Positions 41,504 through 51,472 of a DNA stretch of 64,000 nt are shown here, piece after piece; within the stretch, counting starts at the first letter, position 1; every line of letters begins with the position of its first letter. The translations under genes were made by a program, and so were the position numbers. Source of the DNA: Fonsecaea monophora (taxonomy: Eukaryota; Ascomycota; Eurotiomycetes; Chaetothyriales; Herpotrichiellaceae); the NCBI RefSeq assembly GCF_001642475.1, contig NW_019173950.1, positions 124,001 through 188,000 on the forward strand, read 5' to 3'. The notes beneath the pieces are model-generated. The model had not been told where the DNA came from. It did no database searches and saw only the letters and a list, made by a program, of their open reading frames with translations.

Positions 41504-42713
41504 TCAATCGCTCTCGTCGTCGCTTCCAATCTCGACGTTTCCGTCGGGGAGGAGGCGGCCGTTGGCAGGTCTCGAGTCGTCAATCTCAATATCATCGTCG
41601 TCATCGCCATCGCCGTGCTGGGCGCCGGTCTCATCGTCGTCCTCATCGTCCTGTTCCTCGTCCTCGTCTTCGTCGTCTTGGTCATCATCCTCATCCTCAT
41701 CGTCCCCTTCCTCATCTTCCTCGTGCTCGTCGTCGTCTGCTTCCTCGACATCTTCGTCTCCGGCTTGGTTCCCGTGCCCTCCATCCTCTCGGGTGATTGA
41801 ATCAGGTTTCCCTTTTCCCTTCCCATTCCGCACAACCACCGAAATGGACTGACTGTCGCGACTTTTCCTCTTCGCCTTCGCTTTCTCGGCGGCAGCTGGT
41901 GCCACTTCGTCGCTGACTGTCCCGTTGAGTTGCTGCTCCAGCATCCTCTCCTCTTCATCTTCCTCTTCGGCGCTCGTCCGCCGAATCTTCTTGTTGCTCG
42001 GCTCTCCTCTGTCTTCGGCGTCCCCATCTCCGTCTGCTGCTCCGCCACCAGACTCCCGGGCTTTGACTTTCTCTCTGTAGCCCCTCCTTTTCTTGCCAAT
42101 GATCTCCTCGTAGACCTCCACCTGCCGTTCCAGTCTTCCGCCAGTCCTGCCATCCTTCCCCACGGCGCCAAGATCCATCACATGCGCAAACTCGATCTCC
42201 TTCAACGCTGCCATGACATCCTGCACACCGAGTGTTTTCTTATGCCGTAGCTGCGATTGTTCGTTCGCGTGGTGGGCAAGATAAGAGATGAAGACGGTGG
42301 CGGAGCGGGTCAGAGCAAGAAGGGCGTCTTTTTGTAGAGAGGTGTTGGGAGGGAGAACTCCGCGAGACAGACGAGATACGAGAGACCGGGGAAGAAGGAG
42401 GTCCTGCATCAGTAAACGGTCAGCCAAACATTGCTTGTAGTTCCCCGTGCACAACCCCAGAGGGGCTATGAGGCTTGCTCTGATCCAGGGCGATCCTCTC
42501 GCGCCGCCAGCGCGAAATGCGGGAAGTCAGGAGTGCACCCACATCTATGCTCACGCCATCATCTTGCTTTCCTCCTGATTGCCTTGACGATCTCGGATGC
42601 GCATGCTGCGTAGAGGACGAAGCCGTTGCGTGGGTTGCAGTGGACAGTGTGGAGACGTCACCATTTGCCTCCGTCGCAGACACGGTCGATGCACCGCTTT
42701 TCCGTGGCGGCAT
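41504..42713 (-). CDS. DPB4: Histone-fold protein Dpb4-like (DNA polymerase epsilon subunit) with a very acidic tail
   Basis: Exons 42555-42713 and 41504-42403 are joined over a 151-nt intron (GTGAGC donor, GATGCAG acceptor) and give about 352 residues. The junction brings GKQDDG next to DLLLPRSLVSRLSRG. The histone fold at about residues 54-125 reads NTSLQKDALLALTRSATVFI, then SYLAHHANEQSQLRHKKTLG and VQDVMAALKEIEF, close to Dpb4/POLE3 (CHRAC17). Dpb4 pairs with Dpb3 in polymerase epsilon and in ISW2-type remodellers and passes parental H3-H4 at forks. After the fold come a basic linker (GKKRRGYREKVKARES), an NKKIRR signal-like patch, and about 100 residues dominated by Asp and Glu. Yeast Dpb4 also has an acidic tail, shorter than this. 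A related NF-Y-type factor is the main alternative. Confidence 0.88.
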
Positions 42714-43567
42714 GGCTGGGTAAATAAAGTATGCGTCCGCTTGGACAGAGAGAGAGAGGAGTATGATATATCCCTTAGGACAACACAGCGTACAAGACTG
42801 CAGCGGATCGCGCTCCTAAGCCGCGTGAAGGATGTGAGGTGTGTTTGCCGTTTGTGCCCCTGCGGCGTTCAATGCCCGTCCCTCCGCTCGTAGTCGTACG
42901 CGGACTATAGTTCACTCTCAATGTCCCCTGGCAACCGACACCCTGACTTGCTGGGTAGTGCGCGTATGTAGATGAAGAAGGGATGTCCGTCCAAGGACAA
43001 ATCCCGGTCAAAGAGGGAATGCGGTTGTTCGCGATCGCTCTGCTGTGCAGGGGGGGAAAAGTTTCTCTGGAGACGAGGCCGCGCCACTCAATGGCAGTAC
43101 GGCGAAACAAAAGGGGACGTCGAGGGTCAAAAATCAGGACTGAGCCGTGATTTCTGCCAGAGATCAAAGCAGTAGACAAGTGCAAGGAACGTACAAGTAC
43201 AACCGGCGGGAGAGGGTGGTGGTGGTTGTGTTCGGTATTCAGACGCGGTCCCAATCGCCCGGACGGACGCGACCGCGAAAAAAAAGCCCGGATCAATTTA
43301 ATCGAGTGGAATTTCTGACGTACAAAATCTCAGCCCCGTTTCCCCCTCCCCTTCAAGTCCTCAGCCTCGTGCGACGCCCCCAAGAAATCATCGGAATGAG
43401 CAGAGAAAACGCTTTCAAATATGGATCTGTTGGCATAGTGTGAAATAGGCCTCTGCATTGAAACTTTTGAAAGTGCATTCATCCAGCCCCAGGGATATCA
43501 TGGTGACCTGAGTGATCTACGCAAACGCCAATAAAATCATGCTCATGGTGCACATCATCAGACCGAC
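42714..43567. other. Intergenic: DPB4 promoter and NUG1 3' flank
   Basis: About 850 bp between two leftward genes. An AGAGAGAGAG stretch (42749-42759) lies in the DPB4 leader region. A frame of 173 codons on the minus strand is rich in Arg and Ser and has no domain; it is regarded as chance. Confidence 0.5.
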
Positions 43568-45367
43568 TCATGACTCTATCTGCATAACGTCCTCTCCACC
43601 AGAAAATCCCTTGCCATTGTCGGCACCATCGCCCCAAAGGCCCTCTAGTTTGAACTCGGCTGCCCATTCCTTGACAATCTGTTTGCGATCCGCGCCGGTG
43701 GGTAGCTCCCTGGTATCGTCCATACCCTGGTCCTCGACCATCTCCTCGTCATCGGCGACCTTCAGCACAGGCGGGTCCACCCACCCTTGTATCCTCCCGT
43801 CTCTCCAATCCGTGATGACCGTCATCGCCGCCGAGGTCAGGTTCGGCACGCCTCCTTTACCCAACCTGCCCCGTTTCCTCGCGACCTGGACTAGAAAATC
43901 TGTCGTTTCATCGCCTTGCGCGAACGGTCCTAGTGCGACAATGCCGTAATACTTCAAGAGTTTCTCGTATAGCATTTTCGAAGCGGAAAGTCTCTCGAGC
44001 AGAAGATTCACTGCCGGAATGGGATCCGAGATTTGACTCGGTGGCAGCGCGTTGAGAAGAATTAGCCGAGCCTCGTGCTCTACTTTTCTGCGCTGTTTAT
44101 CCTCTCTGCCTTCTCCGTCCACCGTCGAGGGAAACACGATTCCAGGCGAATCAAGGATCTTCAATTTGCTGTCGATCTTCACTTCTCTCAAGCTGGTGGT
44201 GACGCCGGCCTCAGAGCCCACGGGGCAGGCAAAGCTCTGAGCGCCCTTGTTCAGACGTGAGGTTAAAGCGTTTATGACCGAGGATTTGCCCACGTTGGGA
44301 TATCCTATTACCCCAACAGATATAGATCGTTTGAGTTGTTTGGACGCGGCGTAGGATTTAAGGGAACGCAGGAGCGTTTCAGAGGTGGCTTTAAGGGTAA
44401 GTTGCTTGTGGTCAAACGTCTGAGCGTTAGATGCCGGAGTCGATGCTCTGAGTGGTATTGTGGGAAAATATCGTCGTAGATGAGTCAACCAGCCTTTCAA
44501 AACAGAAGGAGGGATCAGGTCGATCTTGTTTAACACAAGAATCAGTCGTTTCGAGCCGCCCTCGGCGGCCATAACCTGTCGTTCAACCTCTCTGGATCGG
44601 GTACCCTCGGGATCTCTGGCGTCCAAGACGTACAGTATGACGTCTGCAGCATCGAGGACTTGCTTGAAGATTTTGTCGAATGCTTTCCGCGACGAGTCCG
44701 GGTTTCGGTGGTCTGAGGATATCGTCTCCGAGATCTGAACTGCCTCCGCGGCCGACCCATCGTCTCCAGAAGACCCGATGTCTCCTGCTAGCGCTCCCCC
44801 GTCGTACTCGGCAGCTCTCGCTTGCGCTGATGCTACTAGCGCCGCCAAAGGGTTTGCACTGTCATGGGCCTTGTCGCCATCGTCTTCTTCCATATCCTCA
44901 TCCAGAAGTTCGTCCTCTTCTTCCATCAAATCGTCCTCGTCCTCCTCTTCGGCCTCGGCGTCTGCTCCTGACCGCCCATCCTTTCCGGCCCTCTTCTTCT
45001 CTTTGGTCGCCTCTCGTAACCTCTGTCCCTGTTCGGCCTTTTGTCGTTTCTTCTCCTCAAGCTCCTCGAGGAGCTTTTCCTTGAACGGGAACAGGTTGGG
45101 AATGCCGGGATCTTTCTTTAAGCGTGACTTCCATTGAGGGTTCTGATAGAGCCAAAATCAGTATATGCAGGATTTAGAAGCAAGAGAGGGAAACAGAAAG
45201 CACACACCTTCTTTGCTTCCTTTCTTAGTTTCCTCTGTTTGGCCGCACTGGCTTTTTCAATTTTATGTCGCAGCCGCACGGGCGTGCGTTTTGATTTGGA
45301 GACTGATGATGTATCAGTTGGATGGGTTGCTGAAGACAGGACCACTATACTTACATGGCTTGACCAT
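43568..45367 (-). CDS. NUG1: Nuclear/nucleolar GTPase Nug1 (GNL3 family), 60S biogenesis
   Basis: Three exons: a 13-nt first exon (45355-45367), then 45208-45302 and 43568-45142, with introns of 52 and 65 nt; the protein is 560 residues. The N-terminus then reads MVKPFSKSKRTPVRLRHKIE and continues KASAAKQRKLRKEAKK-NPQW, the Grn1 domain of this family. The GTPase motifs are circularly permuted, as expected: VLNKIDLIP (G4) comes before GYPNVGKSSVINAL (G1) and DSPGIVFPS (G3). Nug1 joins pre-60S particles in the nucleolus and is needed for their maturation and export. A long acidic stretch (DDLMEEEDELLDEDMEEDD) separates the Grn1 region from the GTPase. The tiny first exon is supported by a canonical GTAAGT donor, a CATCAG acceptor, the phase, and the lack of any other in-frame ATG upstream of the conserved part. 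Confidence 0.93.
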
Positions 45368-45777
45368 TGCTATAAACAATGACAAAACCTTTTGTGACGA
45401 GGCGACTGGGGGATCTTGTGGCTAGGATTCCGATGTGGAAAAAAGTTACAGACTGCGGGCCATGCCAAGGAGGGCCCCCGGGGCATCTTCAGCCCGAAAG
45501 CGATTTGGTGGGATGGCACGATGGCCATGTTTCCTTCCCCAACTGAGACTCACCGCGTCTTTTTTGGCCGGGACGCTGCCGAATTAGGCAATGGTACCGC
45601 CAGGGAGGAAACGCTCGGAGCTCATTCTCACAAGTATATATACATGCACTCAACATGCGGTGGGCAGAGAAATACTCTATAGATATATAGATTCCCCCAT
45701 TCTGATCTTCCCACTGACCTTCTCTCGTCCTTCGCACCTGGATATACTGTGCCTTTCGCTCAGAGTCGACATTTGCG
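45368..45777. promoter_or_regulatory. Divergent promoter of NUG1 and the HAD phosphatase gene
   Basis: 410 bp between two ATGs. A TATATATA box at 45635-45642 sits about 135 nt before the phosphatase ATG. A C-rich stretch follows at about 45690-45725. Confidence 0.55.
45635..45642 (+). promoter_or_regulatory. TATA box of the HAD phosphatase gene
   Basis: TATATATA, 136 nt upstream of the ATG at 45778. This would place the start of transcription around 45670. Confidence 0.5.
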
Positions 45778-46625
45778 ATGGGCTCAGTCGAACAACCTAA
45801 TTTTTCCGCGCCACCCACGGTCGCCTCAGCCAGAGGCCTTCTGTTGGATTTCGATGGTATGTGAGATTTACCAGATTAATCTAGAATATTGCTAAGCCGA
45901 GTGACAGGCACAATTATCGACAGCACATCAGCCATCATCAAGCACTGGCACAAGCAGGGCGAGATCATGGGGGTCGATCCCAACGTTATCCTCGCTAGTT
46001 CGCACGGCCGGAGAAGTATCGACGTATTCAAGATGTACGACCCTTCCAAGGCAAATTGGGATTGTAAGAATCACTCCGAGGCGTCAGAGTATGCCTGCCA
46101 AGTGGTTGACTGCGCACTAACGAGTGATTTGCAGATATAATCCATCAAGAGAGCCTCATTCCCAAGGAATTCGGCCAAGATGCAGTCGAAATCCCTGGCG
46201 CCCGCAAATTTTTGACAAGCCTTGACGACGTCAACGTGCCTTGGGCGGTCGTCACCTCGGGGACGAGACTCCTCGTCAAAGGCTGGATCGAAGTGCTGAA
46301 GCTCGCCCATCCGCGCACCACCGTCGTGGCAGAGGATGTCGAGAATGGTAAACCCGATCCGACTTGCTACCTACTCGGTCGGCAACGCTTGGGCCTTCCC
46401 GATACTGCCGAAATGATCGTCTTCGAGGACGCTCCTGCAGGCGTCCGCGCAGGAAAAGCGGCCGGGTTCAAGGTTATAGGACTGGCCACAACCCACACTA
46501 TTGGTCAGCTGAAAGAAGCTGGGGCGGATTGGATTGTGGAAGATCTCAGAAGTGTGAAACTGAAGGACTTCAAAGACGGCGTCGTGCAGGTGGAGATCAT
46601 CAACGGATTAGTCGACACCCCTTGA
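45778..46625 (+). CDS. HAD-family phosphatase, glycerol-3-phosphatase/DOG type
   Basis: Three exons: 45778-45856, 45908-46063 and 46135-46625, with introns of 51 and 71 nt; 241 residues. The first junction rebuilds the nucleophile motif LLLDFDGTIIDST (DxDGT). Motif II is VVTSGTRLL. Motif III is the Lys in ENGKPDPTCYLLGRQRLGL, and motif IV is VFEDAPAGVRAGKAAGF. The alpha-helical cap with HGRRSIDVF is C1 type, as in yeast Gpp1/Gpp2 and Dog1/Dog2. Glycerol-3-phosphatase makes glycerol as an osmolyte, while Dog enzymes remove phosphate from 2-deoxyglucose-6-phosphate; sequence alone does not separate them. The second junction makes NWDYIIHQESLIPKE, which keeps the cap intact. Likely cytosolic. 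A TATA box at 45635 suggests regulated expression. Confidence 0.92.
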
Positions 46626-49600
46626 CCATTTGATGGACGCCCCCCTTTCTACACGACTTATTACGAACAGGTACAATCTTGCTCAGCGCGGCGTTTGGAG
46701 TTGCGGCATCTGGTGCCGGTCATACAGACAATTCACAGGATAGATCCATGAATAGATGATTGACAAGGAAATCATGGCCCCCATCAGTGCTTTACGCCAG
46801 ACACACACAAGGCCGCCGTTCGACCCGATGCCAAAGTGAATCTTCCACCTTGGGAAATGTCATGCTCTGCAAGACCTTCAATGATCCACCCAATTCCGAT
46901 TTGAGGTCATCCTGCCGTGCACACCTCGCAGGATCTCCATAACGATTCGACTTCGAAGCCAGAACATCAAACTGAACCGTAGGCACCCAGGATCTCACCA
47001 GCTTATGTCCAATCCCTGCGCAGTCAATACCACTATGGAATAGATCGGATCCTACTTTGAGATTCAAACAACTAACCGGGCTCTTTATGAGTAGTGACAT
47101 ACCTGAATCTGCATATAGCTGGCCTTGCTCTTTGGCCGAAACACCCTACGAGGAATATTGCCCTTTTTCCGTCAATGGCTGTTCTGTACGAACAAATCGT
47201 CCTACCGTCACTTTCTCGTCGTCACACGTCCAAACCTGCGGACTTCGCCACAACTCTGACAGCATACTTAATTTGTGCCATTAAAGCATGTCGGTCAGAT
47301 GTTGTGCCTCTGAAGGGCATTGTTAACAGGACATGACAAGCTCGACGCAGTCTTCATTTTGTCCTTGCCAGAGGTTGCCATCCTGCTCATTACACGGCTC
47401 ACCAAGTCAGTGCCTGTAGGCAGTCACCAGCGTAGACCGTAGTCTTCAGTGTTCCGAACAGTGACAGCTGTCAGCAGGACGCACTGGAAGGGGGCGTGCA
47501 ACGTATCGAGGGAAATCCGCGACGTCGGATAATATGCGACACCATGCCTCGATGCCTGAAGAAGAGAAAACGCCCGGCCAAGGTCACTACCGTCTGGGGT
47601 CCTGGATCTAGTATTGTTATTGTCCTTGGTACTAACATTCCTTGTCCTACCAAGGATCGGGGTTTTCGTGTATCAAGGACTTGGGTAACTTGTTGCAGCT
47701 GACTTGGTGCTCAAGGAAACACGTCCAGATACAGTACCAGCAGCATGTATACACAACACCACTGGAACCTCATGATGCCACGAGCATTTCATTGCGCAGA
47801 CAGTCATTGTCAATGGTCAACGTGACAATAATCATACTCCATATGCTGTGATCTGGGTGTCCAAATGGAGAACTATTTCGGTACCGGTGTCTCGAATCGA
47901 CTTACAATGAGCATCAAGAACGGGACTCCTCGTACAAGGAAGAGGACCAAGGAGCTCGCCGTCGACCGGAGAAGGGGATAATGCCACGGAGCTAGCAGTC
48001 TTTGCGGTATGGCACGCCCCAGGTACGCGTGAAAGTGCAACGTGGAAAGTGGGTTGGCTCTCGCGATAGCGGGAGGAAATTAAACAGAGTCCAGGCGAGG
48101 CTCCTTAGGGCCGGAAAAGCCTGAAGGTAAAGGGGGGCCACGGGGAACGACGCTTGGCTGCAAGGTTAAAGCCCGAGTGGTATGCCTGTGGATGCCGGAG
48201 CAGCAAGGCTCCAGGCGCACGGAAGGGGCTTAAACATCTAGCGAGAAGCCCGGAGGATTTCTCGAAATGCGGCGGAGAATAAAATGACATCGGTGGTCTA
48301 CCTTAGCCGTAGCAACAACGATGTTCAGCTGCATCAAGACATCGGAGGCCCGAGAAATGTGAAGAGCCTGCGCTACCGAGATCACAAGGGAGTGTCGCAG
48401 ACGAGAGACGAGGTTGGCAAGGAAAGAAGGGCGTACTCGGTGCTCGCAGAAGTGTTCTAGTTGTAAGGCTGACAGATTCCTTCCGCTTAATTGAACAAAG
48501 GCCGAAGGGAGCACTAGCCAGTTGGGGCCATGCGAAATTGATGTCTTTGATTTTGTGCTCCTGGTGGTTGAGTCCCAAGTCACAGGTTCCTTGCATATGT
48601 CAGCAGTCTTTAAGGACCACCTGGGCTGATTTCCAAGGCCTGGAATGCAAAGGGATAACATTGCCGCATGGCAAATCTGCATCGTGCAGGGCTTTCCATC
48701 CGCAGCTACTCGTAGGTGATTGCTCAAGGAAAGAAAGCCCCTGCATGAGTTCCATCTCATCCCACGTCGAGGCAGGGAGTTGTAGGTTGTCGCGCGTCTC
48801 GAAACCGACGTGTAAGAGGATAAAATTCGTGCATGTCGCTGCCTGAGCGTGTAACGGCCAAGTCTGAGTGGGTGTAGTGATGGTGGCTCGTGACGGACAT
48901 GCGTGATAGGGAGATTTCGGCATGGCGACCACTGAGTGGACGACGAAAATGGGCTCAGCAGGTCAGTCAAGTTGGCGGATTCGGGAGCTCAGCTGCCTCT
49001 GGTTGCTGCGGGAGTCTCCGCCACAACTGCAGGTACAGATTGTGTTATGCGTCTGTCTAGGTACACACATACGGGGTAAGGAGTACCTCGTACAAGGACG
49101 CGATTTGAGTCAAAATGGGCCAAGATCCAAAGGCATGGGAACGGGAGCTTGTGTACCTCGACTGAGGATCACCATCCATTTGGAGCCGGATGATCGTCGA
49201 TGATTTGCGTATCTACTCTCGCGATACGAGGCGAGGAACACAGGCGCTCGCGCTTCTGCGCATTGAAGAAATATCTGCTTGTGTTCGAGAGCCTGTCCTC
49301 GTTACATTCGTCTCAGAGGCCTTTGCAGTGAAGCCAATGCGAGGCGCCCAGATTACGTGCGATCGAAATCGATATTCGCCTGGGGAGCATGTTATGGTTA
49401 GCTTCGTGAGGTAGAGGATCATCGACCGCCGATGGAGTCTGTGGACTCGGAGTGCCCAAGCTGTTGTGTTGTCCCCGTCTTGTATCTATGTGCCAGAGTT
49501 CCGAAGTCCCTAACAACAGGCGACTGGCACGTCATCCATTTGACAGATCTCGACTCTCGACGCGTTCGAGTCTCGGGTCCAGGCGCAATCAAAAAGACCC

Positions 49601-51464
49601 GGTCAGACAAAATCCAATCGCCCTCAGATTGTCCTTTAAAGTTTTTGCCTTTCGGGGGTGATTTTAATTCTGCACATGGCCACAACTCATCTCGGCTCAT
49701 CTCCCTTTGGACGCCTCCTCAGCGAGGGGTTTCGGATTTGCGCTTTTGTCGCTGGCAGGTCCCCTCCACGACTTTTTCTCGTTCGGTGCAGGGTTGTGGC
49801 ACAAGGAGGCTCTTTGGGCTGAGACCTGGGGCAGAACGGGTTTAGACCGGATGAAAAAGTTGGCCAGACAGAGGCCGGGGTGTTTTGAGGAGTGAACAGT
49901 GCCTGACGGGACCAAAGGGACCACCAGGTGGAGCATGATTACTTAGCCTGGGCTCAAATTGCAGCCGCAGACTGGCTGGGCCTGAGCATGGGGATTCCTT
50001 GTTGTCGATACGGTTCCTGCATTGGCGCCGACCAGGTCAGACCAGGGCTCGCAGGGATCTCTGTCAACGTTCCCATTCCCCGGGACGAGGCGGCACTATC
50101 GAAAAGTCAACGCAGGTCGAGAACTCAAGCCCAAAAAACAAATCAAAGCAAAAGAACACGGGATACAAAGACAGAAGCGCGGGACTGACGAGCGTCAATC
50201 TGTTTGGGTGTGGGAGTAGGTTTGATGAGTGGACTGCGCAGAATGGTATCCGGGAAGTACGAGTGTCTGTCTGTAGGTGCTCGGTACTTGGATTTAGGGA
50301 AGAACAGCCGAGGGAGGGGTGCGAAGTCGTCTTTCTGACGTGGTTTCAGTGGTCGACTCTCAGTGACTGATCCCTTTTCCGAGGGCGCTTCGTTCCGCAG
50401 GCCAGGTTTGCAGCCTGCGTCTGGAAGAGGGGGAAGTCGACTTTGCCTACAAGTCCCTTCTTTCACCTGTTGGTCTGGTCCCCTTCCCAGCGCCTATTCT
50501 TTCCCCTCCATGCAAACCATCCCCCCATCAACCCTCAACACACCTGCAACTCTCACAAAATGTTTAACCTTGACGCTCCTGCATGTAGGGGCAACCAGGA
50601 ACCTTGATGGTCGAGGGCTAGCCTGCAGCTCCACCCACGATGGGTTCCGCCGTGGCTGACTGGCTCGTCTCCGCTTTCATGGATCCCCTGACGCCCCTGT
50701 CGTCCACCAAGTAGCTTGACTGCGCTGGATCCTCCACTGCGATTCTCTGCGGTGGGGAACTGGCTTGCTTGTCTCTTGTTGCTCTGCGAGAAAGTGAGTC
50801 TCTCACTCTCTCCCACGTCGCGATTGATCAAAAGATCCAAAGCGCGCTTTGGATGGTCACAGACATTTTGTTTTTTGTTGTGTGCTGGGCGAAGGGCGAT
50901 CAAGACATCCTCTTCAATTGCTTCAGCTATTTCTCCGGGTCACTCTCCCGTCACCATCTCATTGAACTTCAAAACGCCCCCCTTCGGCGCCTGGGTTCAG
51001 AATTTCCTATCTCCCCCAGTCTTGGAACCTCGTTAAAGGGTGCGACGCACCCTCCGTACCTTTCGCTTGATCCCTCGCGACCGCCGCCTCTAAATCTAAA
51101 AATCCCCCGAGTCCGCCCACTTGTCTTGCTCTTCTTGGTCTACTTCTATCGAGCCTATCTATCTACAGCTCTGTCCTGACCTGTACCACAGCTGGACCGC
51201 CTCCATCCTCACTGCGGCGCTCTTGTCGACAGCAGGCCTCAATCCGAGCAACCGACCGCGACACGCATCGTTCCTCCCTCTGCTGGACTTACCTCTCCGT
51301 TCCTTCTCTTCACATACTGCTGGACAACCTCGTTTCCCTCACCGTCTCTCACCCTAAGTCGTTCCTTACCTTGTCAGACGGTCCAACATTCCCATTGATC
51401 TCGAACCCTAGCAGATCCCTCAATCCGACCGACTTCATCCTTTACTTGTCGACTGAGATGCTGC
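46626..51464. promoter_or_regulatory. 4.8-kb stretch without a convincing gene, upstream of the homeodomain gene
   Basis: This is the largest gap in the window. Frames rarely pass 110 codons, overlap on both strands and carry no domain; the longest (48230-48970, minus, 246 codons) looks like chance. The last 1 kb (about 50450-51460) is strongly pyrimidine-rich on the plus strand, as in a long fungal leader, and CT-rich tracts recur close to the ATG at 51465. No tRNA, transposon or simple repeat array was found. A long regulatory region and leader for the homeodomain gene is the simplest reading. A non-coding RNA or a lineage-specific spliced gene cannot be excluded. Confidence 0.5.
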
Positions 51465-51472
51465 ATGTCTGA
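51458..51472 (+). promoter_or_regulatory. Four-codon upstream frame overlapping the homeodomain gene start
   Basis: ATG CTG CAT GTC TGA. Its ATG is seven bases before the main ATG at 51465 and its stop lies just after it, in a different frame. Confidence 0.5.

Noticed and set aside
48230..48970. 246-codon frame on the minus strand in the large gap
   Set aside because: No domain or motif is recognisable, its composition looks like random translation (many Ser, Arg, His, Leu), and it overlaps other frames of about 100 codons. Not called without transcript or homology support.
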